Shown one piece after another: positions 1 through 8,168 of a DNA stretch of 64,000 nucleotides; the first letter of the stretch is position 1; every line of letters starts with the position of its first letter. Origin of the DNA: Hyphomicrobiales bacterium (GTDB taxonomy: Bacteria; Pseudomonadota; Alphaproteobacteria; Rhizobiales; Aestuariivirgaceae); the NCBI GenBank assembly GCA_025359045.1, contig JANYHN010000021.1, positions 1-64,000 on the forward strand, in the 5' to 3' direction. The translations under genes were made by a program, and so were the position numbers. Under the pieces are notes generated by a model, which searched no databases, was not told the DNA's origin, and saw nothing but the letters and a program-made list of their open reading frames with translations.

Positions 1-45
1 GACGAACAATTCGAAGGGCTGCAGAAGTCCGATATCGCCGGGTAG
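1..45 (+). CDS. Possible 3' end of an upstream gene (partial)
   Basis: The first 14 codons of frame 1 are open and end at a TAG at 43-45, giving a short tail ending in KSDIAG. This could be the carboxyl end of a rightward gene that starts before the window. There is too little sequence to name a family, and chance is a real alternative. The bidirectional-looking hairpin at 118-148 would separate it from the leftward erythritol transporter genes. Confidence 0.2.
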   Translation, partial: DEQFEGLQKSDIAG

Positions 46-117
46 GTTTCAATGACTACGCGTGGCTCCCATTAAGAGGATCAGTAAAGAAAGTATGAGC
101 AATTTACGAAATAAAAT

Positions 118-148
118 CCGGGGTTTGACTTTCAGGATCAAACCCCGG
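118..148 (-). terminator. Rho-independent terminator of the eryE-F-G operon
   Basis: Perfect 11-bp inverted repeat (CCGGGGTTTGA at 118-128, TCAAACCCCGG at 138-148) with a 9-nt loop. Read leftward, the stem is followed by ATTTTATTT, the expected T-rich tail. It lies about 50 bp past the stop codon of the substrate-binding protein gene, so it probably ends the transporter transcript. Confidence 0.8.
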
Positions 149-199
149 GCTAGTTAAGAGCGGGTCCAGGGAGAAGACACAACCACTCTTAGAAGTCCA

Positions 200-1144
200 T
201 TATTGTGACAGCGTGAATGGACCCGTATATTTGTCTACGTTTGCCTTTGTGATCAGGAGGCAGTCGAACAGCTGCTTTTCGGTTTTTGCGCCGGTCTTGC
301 CCGTCTTGATCAGGTTGTCAGCTTGCTTAATGGCCTCAGCCGAGAACACGGCAACAGGTTGCAGAACAGTGTACTGCATTTCTCCGGCCTTAACGGAGGC
401 GACTGCATCTGGCGAACCGTCAAAACCACCGACTTTTACGCCTGCGAGCTTGCCGGCTTCTTTTAGCGCTGCAATCGCGCCAAGAGCCATTTCATCGTTG
501 CCGCTGATCACACCCTGAATATTGGGGTTGGCCTGAAGCATGGACTGCATTTTGTCGTGACCCTTTGTACGATCCCAATCTGCAACTTCTTTGCCGACTT
601 TTTTCAGATTTGCATATTGCGTCAGAACTGTTTCGTAGCCGTTCGAGCGGGTAGCGGCGTTGTTGTCGGCTGGGTTACCGAACAGTTCGACATAGTTGCC
701 CTTGTCGCCAACTGCCTTCTGCCATTCTGTTGCACCGAGAGCAGCACCTTGGGCGTTGTTCGACACAAGCTGAGCGGCGGCAAGGCCTTCTTGATTGATT
801 TCGGCGTTCACGAGGATCACTGGAATTTTAGCAGCAATCGCTTTTTTGATGGCTCCGATCGAACCGTCAGCATTCGCCGGGTCAAGAATGATGGCAACCG
901 ACTTGTTGGTGATGGCGGTGTCGATCATTTGGCTTTCGGCGTTCGTGTCACCCTTGTGAGCAGACACATTGGCCTTGTAACCCATTTTTTCTGCAGTGGC
1001 TTTGGCCACGTTGCCCTCGGTCAGCCAATAGGGATTGGCTGGGTCTGTGATGATGATCGAGATCAAACCATCAGCGAGAGCTGCCGTGCTCATCATGGTG
1101 CCGAGAGCTGCTGCGAGAATGAGGCGCTTTCCTGTTCTAAACAT
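200..1144 (-). CDS. eryG: Erythritol ABC transporter, periplasmic substrate-binding protein (RbsB-like)
   Basis: A 314-residue sugar-binding protein of the ribose/galactose type (periplasmic binding protein class I fold). The first 24 residues form a clear signal peptide (basic start, hydrophobic core, cleavage near TAALA-DG). Typical family segments follow: a DPANPYW motif near the start, a DPANADGS motif in the hinge half and SGNDEMALGAI in the second lobe. It is the last gene of the leftward operon of ATPase, permease and binding protein. The opposite strand of the region encodes eryA-D, so erythritol is the inferred ligand, as for EryG of Rhizobium leguminosarum. The 107-bp gap before it holds a small hairpin. 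Start ATG at 1144 is preceded by an AAGGAG ribosome site. Confidence 0.88.
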   Translation of the reverse strand: MFRTGKRLILAAALGTMMSTAALADGLISIIITDPANPYWLTEGNVAKATAEKMGYKANVSAHKGDTNAESQMIDTAITNKSVAIILDPANADGSIGAIKKAIAAKIPVILVNAEINQEGLAAAQLVSNNAQGAALGATEWQKAVGDKGNYVELFGNPADNNAATRSNGYETVLTQYANLKKVGKEVADWDRTKGHDKMQSMLQANPNIQGVISGNDEMALGAIAALKEAGKLAGVKVGGFDGSPDAVASVKAGEMQYTVLQPVAVFSAEAIKQADNLIKTGKTGAKTEKQLFDCLLITKANVDKYTGPFTLSQ

Positions 1145-1172
1145 TTTAGTCTCCTTGTTGTGACTTCTGTTT

Positions 1173-1186
1173 GTCGGCGTACCGAC
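1173..1186 (-). other. Small hairpin between eryF and eryG
   Basis: GTCGG-CGTA-CCGAC, a 5-bp stem with a 4-nt loop, sits in the only sizeable gap inside the transporter operon. The T-run is on the rightward side (GGTTTTTT), so it does not look like a terminator for the leftward operon. It could stabilise or process the mRNA ahead of the binding-protein gene, which usually needs higher expression. This is weak evidence. Confidence 0.25.
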
Positions 1187-1251
1187 GGTTTTTTCGTTGT
1201 AAAAAAGTAGTTGTTATTCACAAACGAAACTCGTTAGCCCATTTTGGGCCG

Positions 1252-2292
1252 CTATTTTCTTGCCCCCCGGTATTGAATTGAATTGAGCAACACCGCGAGG
1301 ACGATGACAGCGCCGGTAAAAACCGTCTGCCAATAAGAAGACACTCCAATGATCACAAGACCATCCGACAAAAAGCCGATCACGAATGCGCCAAGCATAG
1401 TTCCCCGCACGGTACCGCGGCCCCCGGTTAACGCTGCACCGCCCACGACAACCGCGGCAATGGCCGTAAGTTCGTAGGTAGTGCCTGCGGTTGGGCCCGC
1501 TGAAGTCAGTTGCGACGAAAGAACGAGCCCGGCGATGGCTGCACAAACCCCCGATAGAGCATAGACAGCAATTTGAACGCGCTTTACTGGAACACCGGAC
1601 AACTCTGCAGCCCGCATGTTGCCGCCTGAAGCATAGAGCCAGCGGCCGAAGGCCGTCCGGGACAAAAGCAAACCCACCAAAACCGCTAGTAAAGCCAGCA
1701 CAATCACGCCGATTGGAACATTCAAGATGCGGTTGAAGCCCAGCCAATCAAAACCAGTGTTGCCCAACTCCGGCCTACCACCCAGACTATTAAAGGTGAG
1801 GCCATTGGTAATCAGCAAAGCCACGCCACGAGCCACATACATTACACCCAAAGTGGCAACAAACGCCGGGACGCGGAGGTAGGCAATCAGCACCCCATTG
1901 ACGCCACCCAAAACCGCTCCCGCAAGGCACGTCAGAAGGGCGACAACCCAAACCGGCTCAAAAAGAATGACCCCAAATGATTTTAGTTCAATACCTTTCA
2001 TGAGATATCCGGCCACAATGCCGGAGAGGCCAAGAACCGAGCCCACCGAAAGATCAATGCCGCCGTTCAATACGACGAGCAACATGCCAATGGCCAACAG
2101 ACCATAAATGGCAACATGTGACGCCATAATCAAAAAATTGCTGACAGTAAAATAATTCGGTGACAAGAACGAGAAGACAGCGATGATGACAACTAGGGCC
2201 AGAAAAGCCCGGCCTTCCAGAAACAACTCTCCGATATCAAATTTCTTTGTAGATGCGACAGTAATCACGCTTGTGCTTTTTGCTTCTGACAT
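1252..2292 (-). CDS. eryF: Erythritol ABC transporter, permease (RbsC-like)
   Basis: A 346-residue polytopic membrane protein of the BPD_transp_2 family (ribose/xylose/autoinducer-2 type permeases). It has about 8-10 hydrophobic segments and the family signatures NGGIDLSVGSVLGLSG near the first third, TLGVMYVARGVALL and GGAALTGGRGTV in the last third. The start at 2292 (MSEAKSTS) is preferred over longer options because AGGGGA lies just upstream and the preceding ATPase gene ends at 2303. It forms the inner-membrane channel working with the double ATPase EryE and the binding protein EryG. Erythritol specificity is inferred from the neighbouring catabolic genes. Confidence 0.88.
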   Translation of the reverse strand: MSEAKSTSVITVASTKKFDIGELFLEGRAFLALVVIIAVFSFLSPNYFTVSNFLIMASHVAIYGLLAIGMLLVVLNGGIDLSVGSVLGLSGIVAGYLMKGIELKSFGVILFEPVWVVALLTCLAGAVLGGVNGVLIAYLRVPAFVATLGVMYVARGVALLITNGLTFNSLGGRPELGNTGFDWLGFNRILNVPIGVIVLALLAVLVGLLLSRTAFGRWLYASGGNMRAAELSGVPVKRVQIAVYALSGVCAAIAGLVLSSQLTSAGPTAGTTYELTAIAAVVVGGAALTGGRGTVRGTMLGAFVIGFLSDGLVIIGVSSYWQTVFTGAVIVLAVLLNSIQYRGARK

Positions 2293-2302
2293 GCCCGTTC
2301 CC

Positions 2303-3856
2303 CTAAGCCGCATTTGACTCGCCAGAAGCAGCCATGATCGCTTCCTTTGTTGTGTTGGCAGTGAATTCCGCTGAGATGCGCCCGCGCCGCAATACGACAA
2401 TGCGGTGCGCAACACTGAAACACTCGCCGACTTCTGACGTTGAATAGATGACAGCCAATCCGCGTTTCGCGCCCTCGGCTAGCAGTTTGAATACTTCGCC
2501 TTTTGCACCCACATCAATACCGCGGCTCGGCTCATCCAAAAGCAGAACTTTGGGGTTGGTCGCCATCATTTTCCCAATGACAACCTTTTGCTGGTTTCCA
2601 CCTGAGAGCGAACCGATCGCAGCCCTGCTGCCCGACGTCTTAATGTGGACCTGCTTAATAGACCTCTCGATCAGCGATACTTCATCCGCGTTCGACACAA
2701 AAAGATTTTTCACAAAAGTCCGAATTGATGCAAGGGAAAGATTTTGACCCACACTCATTGTCTGTACCAGGCCGTCGCGTTGCCGGTCCTCTGGTACAAG
2801 CGAAAGACCACTTGTAATTCGCTCAGCTATTCTGAGCCCCGCCACATCCTGTCCTTCTAGAAGCACTCGGCCGCCACTAGGTTTCAAGCGTCCTGCAACG
2901 CATTCCATCATTTCAGTTCGACCGGCACCCATCAAGCCATAGATGCAAACGATCTCACCGGCTCTCACCGAAAGCGACAAGTGGTCAACCACATTGAAGG
3001 CTGATCCGCCCTTGGACGGCACCGTGAGATCTTCAATTGCGAGTGCAACCTTGCCCATCTCATAGCCATTAGGAGGCGATCCGAGATCGAAATTCTCGCC
3101 CACCATGTTGCGAACGATCCATTCAAGATCGATGTCGCCGCGAGGCGCATAAGCTGTCATTGCTCCATCACGTAAAACGACCGCGTAATCAGTGATCTGA
3201 AGGGCCTCTTCGAGATGATGGGAAATATAAACAATCGATACGCCTTTTGCCTTGAGGCCTTCGACAACCCTGAACAGCAATTCCACTTCTGTTGCAGACA
3301 ATGCAGATGTTGGCTCATCCATGATGAGAATTCGCGAATTGACAGAAAGCGACCGGGCAATTTCAACGATTTGTTGTTGACCAAGCCGCAGATCTTCAAC
3401 TTTGGTGAGTGGGTCAATATCCTGCTGCAGTTCGATCATCAGCGCGCGGGCCTGACGCTCTTCCTCGGCAAAATCGACCTGTCCAAATTTTACAATTTCG
3501 CGGCCCATAAAAATATTGTCGCGGACGCTCAAATTCTGAGCGAGGCTGAGTTCCTGGTGAATAATGGAAATGCCGCGGTTACGCGCATTCGTGCTGGATG
3601 AAAAAGTAACGGCTGCCCCGTCTAGCAGGATTTCACCACCTGATGGCTGAATAATGCCAGACAGGATTTTCATCAGTGTTGATTTGCCAGCACCGTTTTC
3701 GCCGAACAGCGTGGTGACTTTGCCTTTAAGCACCGCGAAATTGACAGCCTTAAGGGCATGAATATTGCCAAAGGATTTGGAAACGTTGCGCGCCTCAAGC
3801 ACAACCAAGTCGGCAGCGTCATTTGCCTTGTTTGCCGATTTTATTTTGGCGGCCAT
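2303..3856 (-). CDS. eryE: Erythritol ABC transporter, double ATP-binding protein (RbsA-like)
   Basis: A 517-residue protein with two tandem ABC domains, as in RbsA/MglA/XylG. The first domain has Walker A FGENGAGKST (residues 51-60), signature LRLGQQQ (about 156-162) and Walker B ILIMDEP (176-182). The second has the degenerate Walker A typical of this class, GLMGAGRTE (307-315), then LSGGNQQKVV and LLLDEPSRGIDVG. One ATP site is therefore probably non-canonical, which is normal for sugar importers of this family. It starts 2 bp after the DUF2291 gene and lies 10 bp before eryF, so all four genes are probably one transcript. Confidence 0.9.
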   Translation of the reverse strand: MAAKIKSANKANDAADLVVLEARNVSKSFGNIHALKAVNFAVLKGKVTTLFGENGAGKSTLMKILSGIIQPSGGEILLDGAAVTFSSSTNARNRGISIIHQELSLAQNLSVRDNIFMGREIVKFGQVDFAEEERQARALMIELQQDIDPLTKVEDLRLGQQQIVEIARSLSVNSRILIMDEPTSALSATEVELLFRVVEGLKAKGVSIVYISHHLEEALQITDYAVVLRDGAMTAYAPRGDIDLEWIVRNMVGENFDLGSPPNGYEMGKVALAIEDLTVPSKGGSAFNVVDHLSLSVRAGEIVCIYGLMGAGRTEMMECVAGRLKPSGGRVLLEGQDVAGLRIAERITSGLSLVPEDRQRDGLVQTMSVGQNLSLASIRTFVKNLFVSNADEVSLIERSIKQVHIKTSGSRAAIGSLSGGNQQKVVIGKMMATNPKVLLLDEPSRGIDVGAKGEVFKLLAEGAKRGLAVIYSTSEVGECFSVAHRIVVLRRGRISAEFTANTTKEAIMAASGESNAA

Positions 3857-3858
3857 GC

Positions 3859-4500
3859 CTATTTAACCTCAAGCTTTACGGGCGTTACCAACCAACCTTT
3901 GGGGTTGATGAGCTTGAAGGCACCCGTAACTGCGATCTTCTTGCCGGCAAGATTGGCAGTGTCGACGGGTTGAAGTACCGCCTTTTTCATGGCGTTGTTG
4001 ATGGCAGCACCAGCGTCCTGGTATTCAATCTGGTTGGTGAATTGACCGAAACTAATTGTGCCTGACGCGTCGCGCAGTTCGGTGCCATTGATCGCTGGTC
4101 CGGTCTGCACGCGCACCAGCACATCGTCTAGCCCATCCACAGCCACCTTGTAGATTCCCGAAGAAACTTCTCCTGCAACACCGGTGAATTTGACCGGGAT
4201 GACGGGTCCCGTGCCTGTTGCCGTGCCATATTTCTTACCCGCAGCCGAGGGGTCTACGGCGATCGCTGGTCCGAGCTCTTTTACGTCGACTGCATGTTCT
4301 ATGACAAACTTGAACACGTCAGGAAACGTTGCTGCGCCATACTCCTCTTTTGAAAATGCCTTTTTGCGATCATCGTCAATTGAGCCGATCTGAACAATCT
4401 TGGTGCTGGCCGCAATAATACCGAGTAGAACTACTGCTGTGGTTGCAGCGACGATCTTGGCGTTGACCAGGCGGGAAACATTTTGTTCGCCAGTTGACAT
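3859..4500 (-). CDS. DUF2291 family protein of the erythritol transporter operon
   Basis: A 213-residue protein with one hydrophobic segment near residues 14-34 and the rest apparently periplasmic, so it is probably membrane-anchored or secreted. The segment ends without a clear lipobox cysteine, although the family is often described as periplasmic lipoprotein. I recognise it as DUF2291, a family of unknown role found beside ribose-type ABC importers, including erythritol loci of rhizobia. It is the first gene of the leftward operon, only 2 bp ahead of eryE, which suggests a function with the transporter, such as an accessory or ligand-handling factor. That function is inference only. Confidence 0.75.
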   Translation of the reverse strand: MSTGEQNVSRLVNAKIVAATTAVVLLGIIAASTKIVQIGSIDDDRKKAFSKEEYGAATFPDVFKFVIEHAVDVKELGPAIAVDPSAAGKKYGTATGTGPVIPVKFTGVAGEVSSGIYKVAVDGLDDVLVRVQTGPAINGTELRDASGTISFGQFTNQIEYQDAGAAINNAMKKAVLQPVDTANLAGKKIAVTGAFKLINPKGWLVTPVKLEVK

Positions 4501-5043
4501 TGTTATGAAAGCCCCAAAACGAATAAGCGCGCACCAAATGCGGATAATTTAATTTTAACAGGCGATGCAACAGGCACTCGAATAATCAAGGCTTACTCCC
4601 ATCAATTTTGAAACTCTTACGGCTTCTTATGTAATTATTTTCTGAGTGTGTATCAAATTTCAAACAGAGTCAATAAGACTCACGATAAAAATTCATCCTT
4701 AAAAAATATTATTTGTAGCGTAATTGGAAATACGCTGACCTTTCGCGCCTGCCGGGGCAGTCCAAACAACTACTCTCATCTGTAGTCCCACATAAATTTT
4801 TCACTCACGAATAAATTTTCATTTTTTATGAGTATCATAAGTTGAATTCGATAATTTTTGCATGTCTATTCTGGCATGCTAGTTTTGCTGTCCGGCAATT
4901 TTTTTTGGGGCGTACTTTTATTGGTATTGACAGGCGCTACAGATAGTGAAATATAAGTTTCAATCTGAAAAAAATTACAACACAAGGCAACTGGTTTTGG
5001 CTAATTGTGCCGCAATTGGTTGGGAAGGCAGCCTGCGCAATCC
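4501..5043. promoter_or_regulatory. Divergent control region between the ery transporter operon and eryABCD
   Basis: An A/T-rich gap of about 540 bp with no convincing gene. It must hold promoters for both the leftward DUF2291-eryE-F-G operon and the rightward eryA-B-C-D operon. Related motifs recur: TTTTGAAAC at 4606-4614, ATTTCAAAC at 4657-4665, and the perfect inverted repeat TGAAA-TATAAG-TTTCA at 4947-4962 that covers the predicted -10 element of eryA. These are candidate operators for EryD (SorC family), but no binding site is proven. Confidence 0.5.
4927..4957 (+). promoter_or_regulatory. Candidate promoter of eryABCD
   Basis: TTGACA at 4927-4932 is followed by AATATA at 4950-4955 (spacing 17) or TATAAG at 4952-4957 (spacing 19). 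The inverted repeat TGAAA/TTTCA at 4947-4962 overlaps the -10 region, a position where a bound repressor would block initiation. Confidence 0.5.
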
Positions 5044-6621
5044 ATGGCGAAAAATGACTCAAGTCAAGATGTGATCATAGGCATAGATGCGGGAACATCA
5101 GTGATCAAAGCTGTGGCATTTGATCTCTCCGGCAATCAGCTTGAAACAGCAGCTATTCCCAATCGCTACGCCACTTCTGCAGATGGTGCTGTGACGCAAT
5201 CCATGCCGCAAACATGGGCGGATTGTGCCAAAGCCTTGCGCGATTTGGCAGACAAAGTGCCCAACTTGGCAAAACGCACAGCCGCAATTGCAGTGACAGC
5301 GCAAGGCGATGGAACCTGGCTTATAGATAAATCAAACCAACCTCTTGTCGCTGCATGGCTATGGCTGGATTCAAGGGCGGCACCCACTGTTGAAAAGCTT
5401 GCAGCCTCAGCTGGTAACAGGGCGCGCTTTGAAGCAACAGGCACAGGCCTCAACACCTGCCAGCAAGGAAGTCAGTTGGCTCACATTGCCTCAACGGCAC
5501 CGGAATTGCTGAGGAACGCGGATGCGGTGTTGCACTGCAAGGATTGGATTTATCTGAACTTGACCGGGGTGCGCGCGACGGACCCTTCCGAAGCCAGTTT
5601 CACTTTCGGCAATTTCCGCACCCGGAAATACGATGACACTGTGATAGAGGCTCTCGGCCTCCAGAAGCATAAGCAACTTTTGCCCCCGATCGTAGACGGC
5701 AGTGAAACAACTCATGCCCTGTCAGTATCAGCCGCCGCTGCTACGGGTCTTTTGGCAGGAACCCCCGTAACGCTTGGCTATGTCGATATGGTGATGACAG
5801 CTTTGGGAGCTGGGATATATACTGGTGAAGAAGGTGTTGCGTGTTCGGTGATCGGTTCTACAGGCGTACACATGCGTGCCATGACGTCTGACAAAATTGT
5901 CCTGAACGCCGAAGGCACCGGCTATGTCATTCTGCTTCCAGCGAGAAATATGGCCACTCAAGTGCAATCCAATATGGCGGCCACGCTAAATTTGGATTGG
6001 GCATTACGCCTAGGCCAACAAGTCTTGAGAGATTTTGGCATGGAGTCTTCGCATGAAGATTTCGTCAAGCATATTGACGGGTGGCTTTTGCAAACCACGC
6101 CCGGCTCATTACTTTATCATCCCTATATCTCAGAGGCAGGAGAGCGCGGCCCGTTTGTTGATGCGGCAGCACGCGCCAGCTTCACGGGACTTTCGGATCA
6201 TCATGGCTATGCCGATCTAATCCGCGCGGTGATTGAAGGCTTGGGGTTCGCCATGCGTGATTGTTATTCCTTGATGGGTGAAATGCCAAAAGAATTACGA
6301 CTCACAGGCGGGGCCGCACGTTCAAAGGCATTGCGCCATATCATAGCAGCCGGCATTGACACGCCGCTTCGCGTCTCCAACCGAGAAGAAGCTGGGGCTG
6401 CCGGAGCGGCAATGATGGCGGCCGTGGCTATTAAAGTCTTTCCCCGAATGGAAGATTGCATAGCAACTTGGGTCACACCACTGCTCGGCGTTGTCGAAGC
6501 GCCAGATCCTGTACTAGCAGCCCGTGCCGCCAAACTTTTTAAAGTTTACAAACACACCCGTCAGCAACTTGCTCCTGTTTGGAGAGATTTTGCTGCTTTC
6601 CGTTCCAGCGCCTCGATGTGA
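5044..6621 (+). CDS. eryA: Erythritol kinase (FGGY family)
   Basis: A 525-residue FGGY-type carbohydrate kinase, close to the length of Brucella EryA. It phosphorylates erythritol to L-erythritol 4-phosphate in the cytoplasm, the first catabolic step. The amino end has the ATPase-fold phosphate loop VIIGIDAGTSVIKAVAFDL (about residues 9-27) and the carboxyl half has the FGGY-like stretch LRLTGGAARSKALRHIIA followed by EEAGAAGAAMMA. I chose the ATG at 5044, because an upstream TTG at 5005 would add 13 residues before the conserved fold. It heads the eryA-B-C-D operon, and eryB starts 2 bp after its stop codon. Assignment to erythritol comes from the intact eryB-C-D and eryH-I set beside it. 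Confidence 0.9.
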   Translation: MAKNDSSQDVIIGIDAGTSVIKAVAFDLSGNQLETAAIPNRYATSADGAVTQSMPQTWADCAKALRDLADKVPNLAKRTAAIAVTAQGDGTWLIDKSNQPLVAAWLWLDSRAAPTVEKLAASAGNRARFEATGTGLNTCQQGSQLAHIASTAPELLRNADAVLHCKDWIYLNLTGVRATDPSEASFTFGNFRTRKYDDTVIEALGLQKHKQLLPPIVDGSETTHALSVSAAAATGLLAGTPVTLGYVDMVMTALGAGIYTGEEGVACSVIGSTGVHMRAMTSDKIVLNAEGTGYVILLPARNMATQVQSNMAATLNLDWALRLGQQVLRDFGMESSHEDFVKHIDGWLLQTTPGSLLYHPYISEAGERGPFVDAAARASFTGLSDHHGYADLIRAVIEGLGFAMRDCYSLMGEMPKELRLTGGAARSKALRHIIAAGIDTPLRVSNREEAGAAGAAMMAAVAIKVFPRMEDCIATWVTPLLGVVEAPDPVLAARAAKLFKVYKHTRQQLAPVWRDFAAFRSSASM

Positions 6622-6623
6622 AT

Positions 6624-8159
6624 ATGATTCCAATGACCAAAGCAACTCCGCTAACCTCTCTGAATGATGCCTTCGACTTGGTCGTGATCGGTGGCGGCAT
6701 TAATGGTGCTGGCATTGCCCGTGATGCGGCTGGCCGTGGCCTGAAAGTGCTGATGTGCGAAAAAGATGATCTGGCGCAAGGCACGTCGTCGCGTTCCGGC
6801 AAGTTGGTGCATGGCGGACTGCGGTATCTTGAATATTATGAATTTCGGCTGGTCCGTGAAGCGTTGATTGAGCGTGAGGTGCTGTTGAATTCTGCCAGCC
6901 ACATCATTTGGCCCATGCGTTTTGTCTTGCCGCATAGCCCAAATGACCGTCCAGCTTGGCTGGTGCGTCTAGGCCTCTTTCTTTACGATCATTTGGGCGG
7001 CCGCAAACGTTTGCCCGCTACGCGCACGCTCGATTTGCGGCGTGATCCTGAAGGTGCGCCCATATTGCCTCAATACACCAAGGGCTTCGAATATTCAGAT
7101 TGCTGGGTGGATGATGCCCGTCTTGTTGCGTTGAATGCTCTCGATGCCCATGAGCGTGGTGCAGAGATTCTGACGCGCACAGCTTGCGTAAGTGCGCGCC
7201 GCGAAGGCAATCGATGGAATGTCTCGCTTAAAGGTAAAACTGGATTGCGCAACGTGACGGCCAAAGTCTTGGTCAATGCGGCAGGACCATGGGTAGGCGA
7301 CGTTCTGGCCCGCGTTGCCGGGCTGAACTCAAGCCGCGGCGTGCGCCTTGTCAAAGGCAGTCACATCATTGTGCCGAAGTTTTGGGAAGGGCCGCATGCT
7401 TATCTCGTTCAGAACCACGATAAGCGGGTGATCTTCATCAACCCTTACGAAAATGGCACGGCGTTGATCGGCACAACCGACATCCCCTATGAGGGTCCAG
7501 CTGAAGACGTCAAGATTGATGATGCGGAACAGGATTACTTGATCAACGCGGTCAATCGCTACTTCAAGCAAAAGCTGCGGCGTGAAGATGTACTCCACGC
7601 CTACTCTGGCGTGCGCCCATTATTTGATGATGGTAAAGGCAATCCTTCCGCCGTCACCCGCGATTACGTGTTTGATCTTGATGACAAAGGTGCGCCGCTG
7701 CTCAGTGCTTTTGGCGGCAAAATCACCACGTTCCGCAAGCTTTCAGAACACGCCATGCGAAAGCTCGCTCCATTTTTTCCGAACATGGGCAAGGACTGGA
7801 CATCAGGAGGGATTTTGCCCGGCGGTGAAATCCCGAATGCGGATTATGAAAGCTGGATCAACACGCTGCGCAATGACTATCCATTCCTGAGCGCAGAGCT
7901 GTTGCAGCATTACGGCCGCTGTTATGGCGCACGCACATCGCGTGTCCTTGGCAAAGCCAAATCCATGGCTGATCTTGGCACTCATTTTGGTGCGGGTCTT
8001 TATGGAGCGGAAGTGAACTATCTTGTTGCCCACGAATGGGCGGAGACCGCAGAAGACGTACTTGATCGCCGCACTAAGCTGGGCTTGCGCATGACAAAGG
8101 CAGAGCGCCAAGGATTGGAACGTTTCCTTGCTAAAACCTCCATCCGCGCCAGCGCCTGA
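6624..8159 (+). CDS. eryB: L-erythritol-4-phosphate dehydrogenase (GlpD-like flavoprotein)
   Basis: A 511-residue FAD-dependent dehydrogenase of the glycerol-3-phosphate dehydrogenase (GlpD) family. The dinucleotide-binding motif VVIGGGINGAGIARDAAGRG spans about residues 20-39, and the family block SRSGKLVHGGLRYLE follows. Other GlpD-type segments are LVNAAGPWVGDV and AFGGKITTFRKLSE. In the established erythritol pathway EryB oxidises L-erythritol 4-phosphate to L-3-tetrulose 4-phosphate, probably passing electrons to membrane quinones as GlpD does. A longer reading from 6579 would overlap eryA, so the ATG at 6624 just after the eryA stop is preferred. Sequence alone cannot exclude glycerol-3-phosphate as substrate, but operon context argues for erythritol. 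Confidence 0.9.
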   Translation: MIPMTKATPLTSLNDAFDLVVIGGGINGAGIARDAAGRGLKVLMCEKDDLAQGTSSRSGKLVHGGLRYLEYYEFRLVREALIEREVLLNSASHIIWPMRFVLPHSPNDRPAWLVRLGLFLYDHLGGRKRLPATRTLDLRRDPEGAPILPQYTKGFEYSDCWVDDARLVALNALDAHERGAEILTRTACVSARREGNRWNVSLKGKTGLRNVTAKVLVNAAGPWVGDVLARVAGLNSSRGVRLVKGSHIIVPKFWEGPHAYLVQNHDKRVIFINPYENGTALIGTTDIPYEGPAEDVKIDDAEQDYLINAVNRYFKQKLRREDVLHAYSGVRPLFDDGKGNPSAVTRDYVFDLDDKGAPLLSAFGGKITTFRKLSEHAMRKLAPFFPNMGKDWTSGGILPGGEIPNADYESWINTLRNDYPFLSAELLQHYGRCYGARTSRVLGKAKSMADLGTHFGAGLYGAEVNYLVAHEWAETAEDVLDRRTKLGLRMTKAERQGLERFLAKTSIRASA

Positions 8160-8168
8160 GGAGATATC

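Noticed and set aside
557-1210. 217-codon rightward open frame opposite eryG
   Set aside because: It is the antisense shadow of a clear binding-protein gene; no ribosome site or recognisable domain.
1214-1747. 177-codon open frame overlapping the eryF permease gene on the same strand in another frame
   Set aside because: It lies wholly in a shifted frame of a well-recognised permease and has cysteine- and arginine-rich composition without any family motif.
6579-6623. Longer amino end for eryB overlapping eryA
   Set aside because: The added residues (MERFCCFPFQ) are simply eryA sequence in another frame; the ATG at 6624 right after the eryA stop is the better start.
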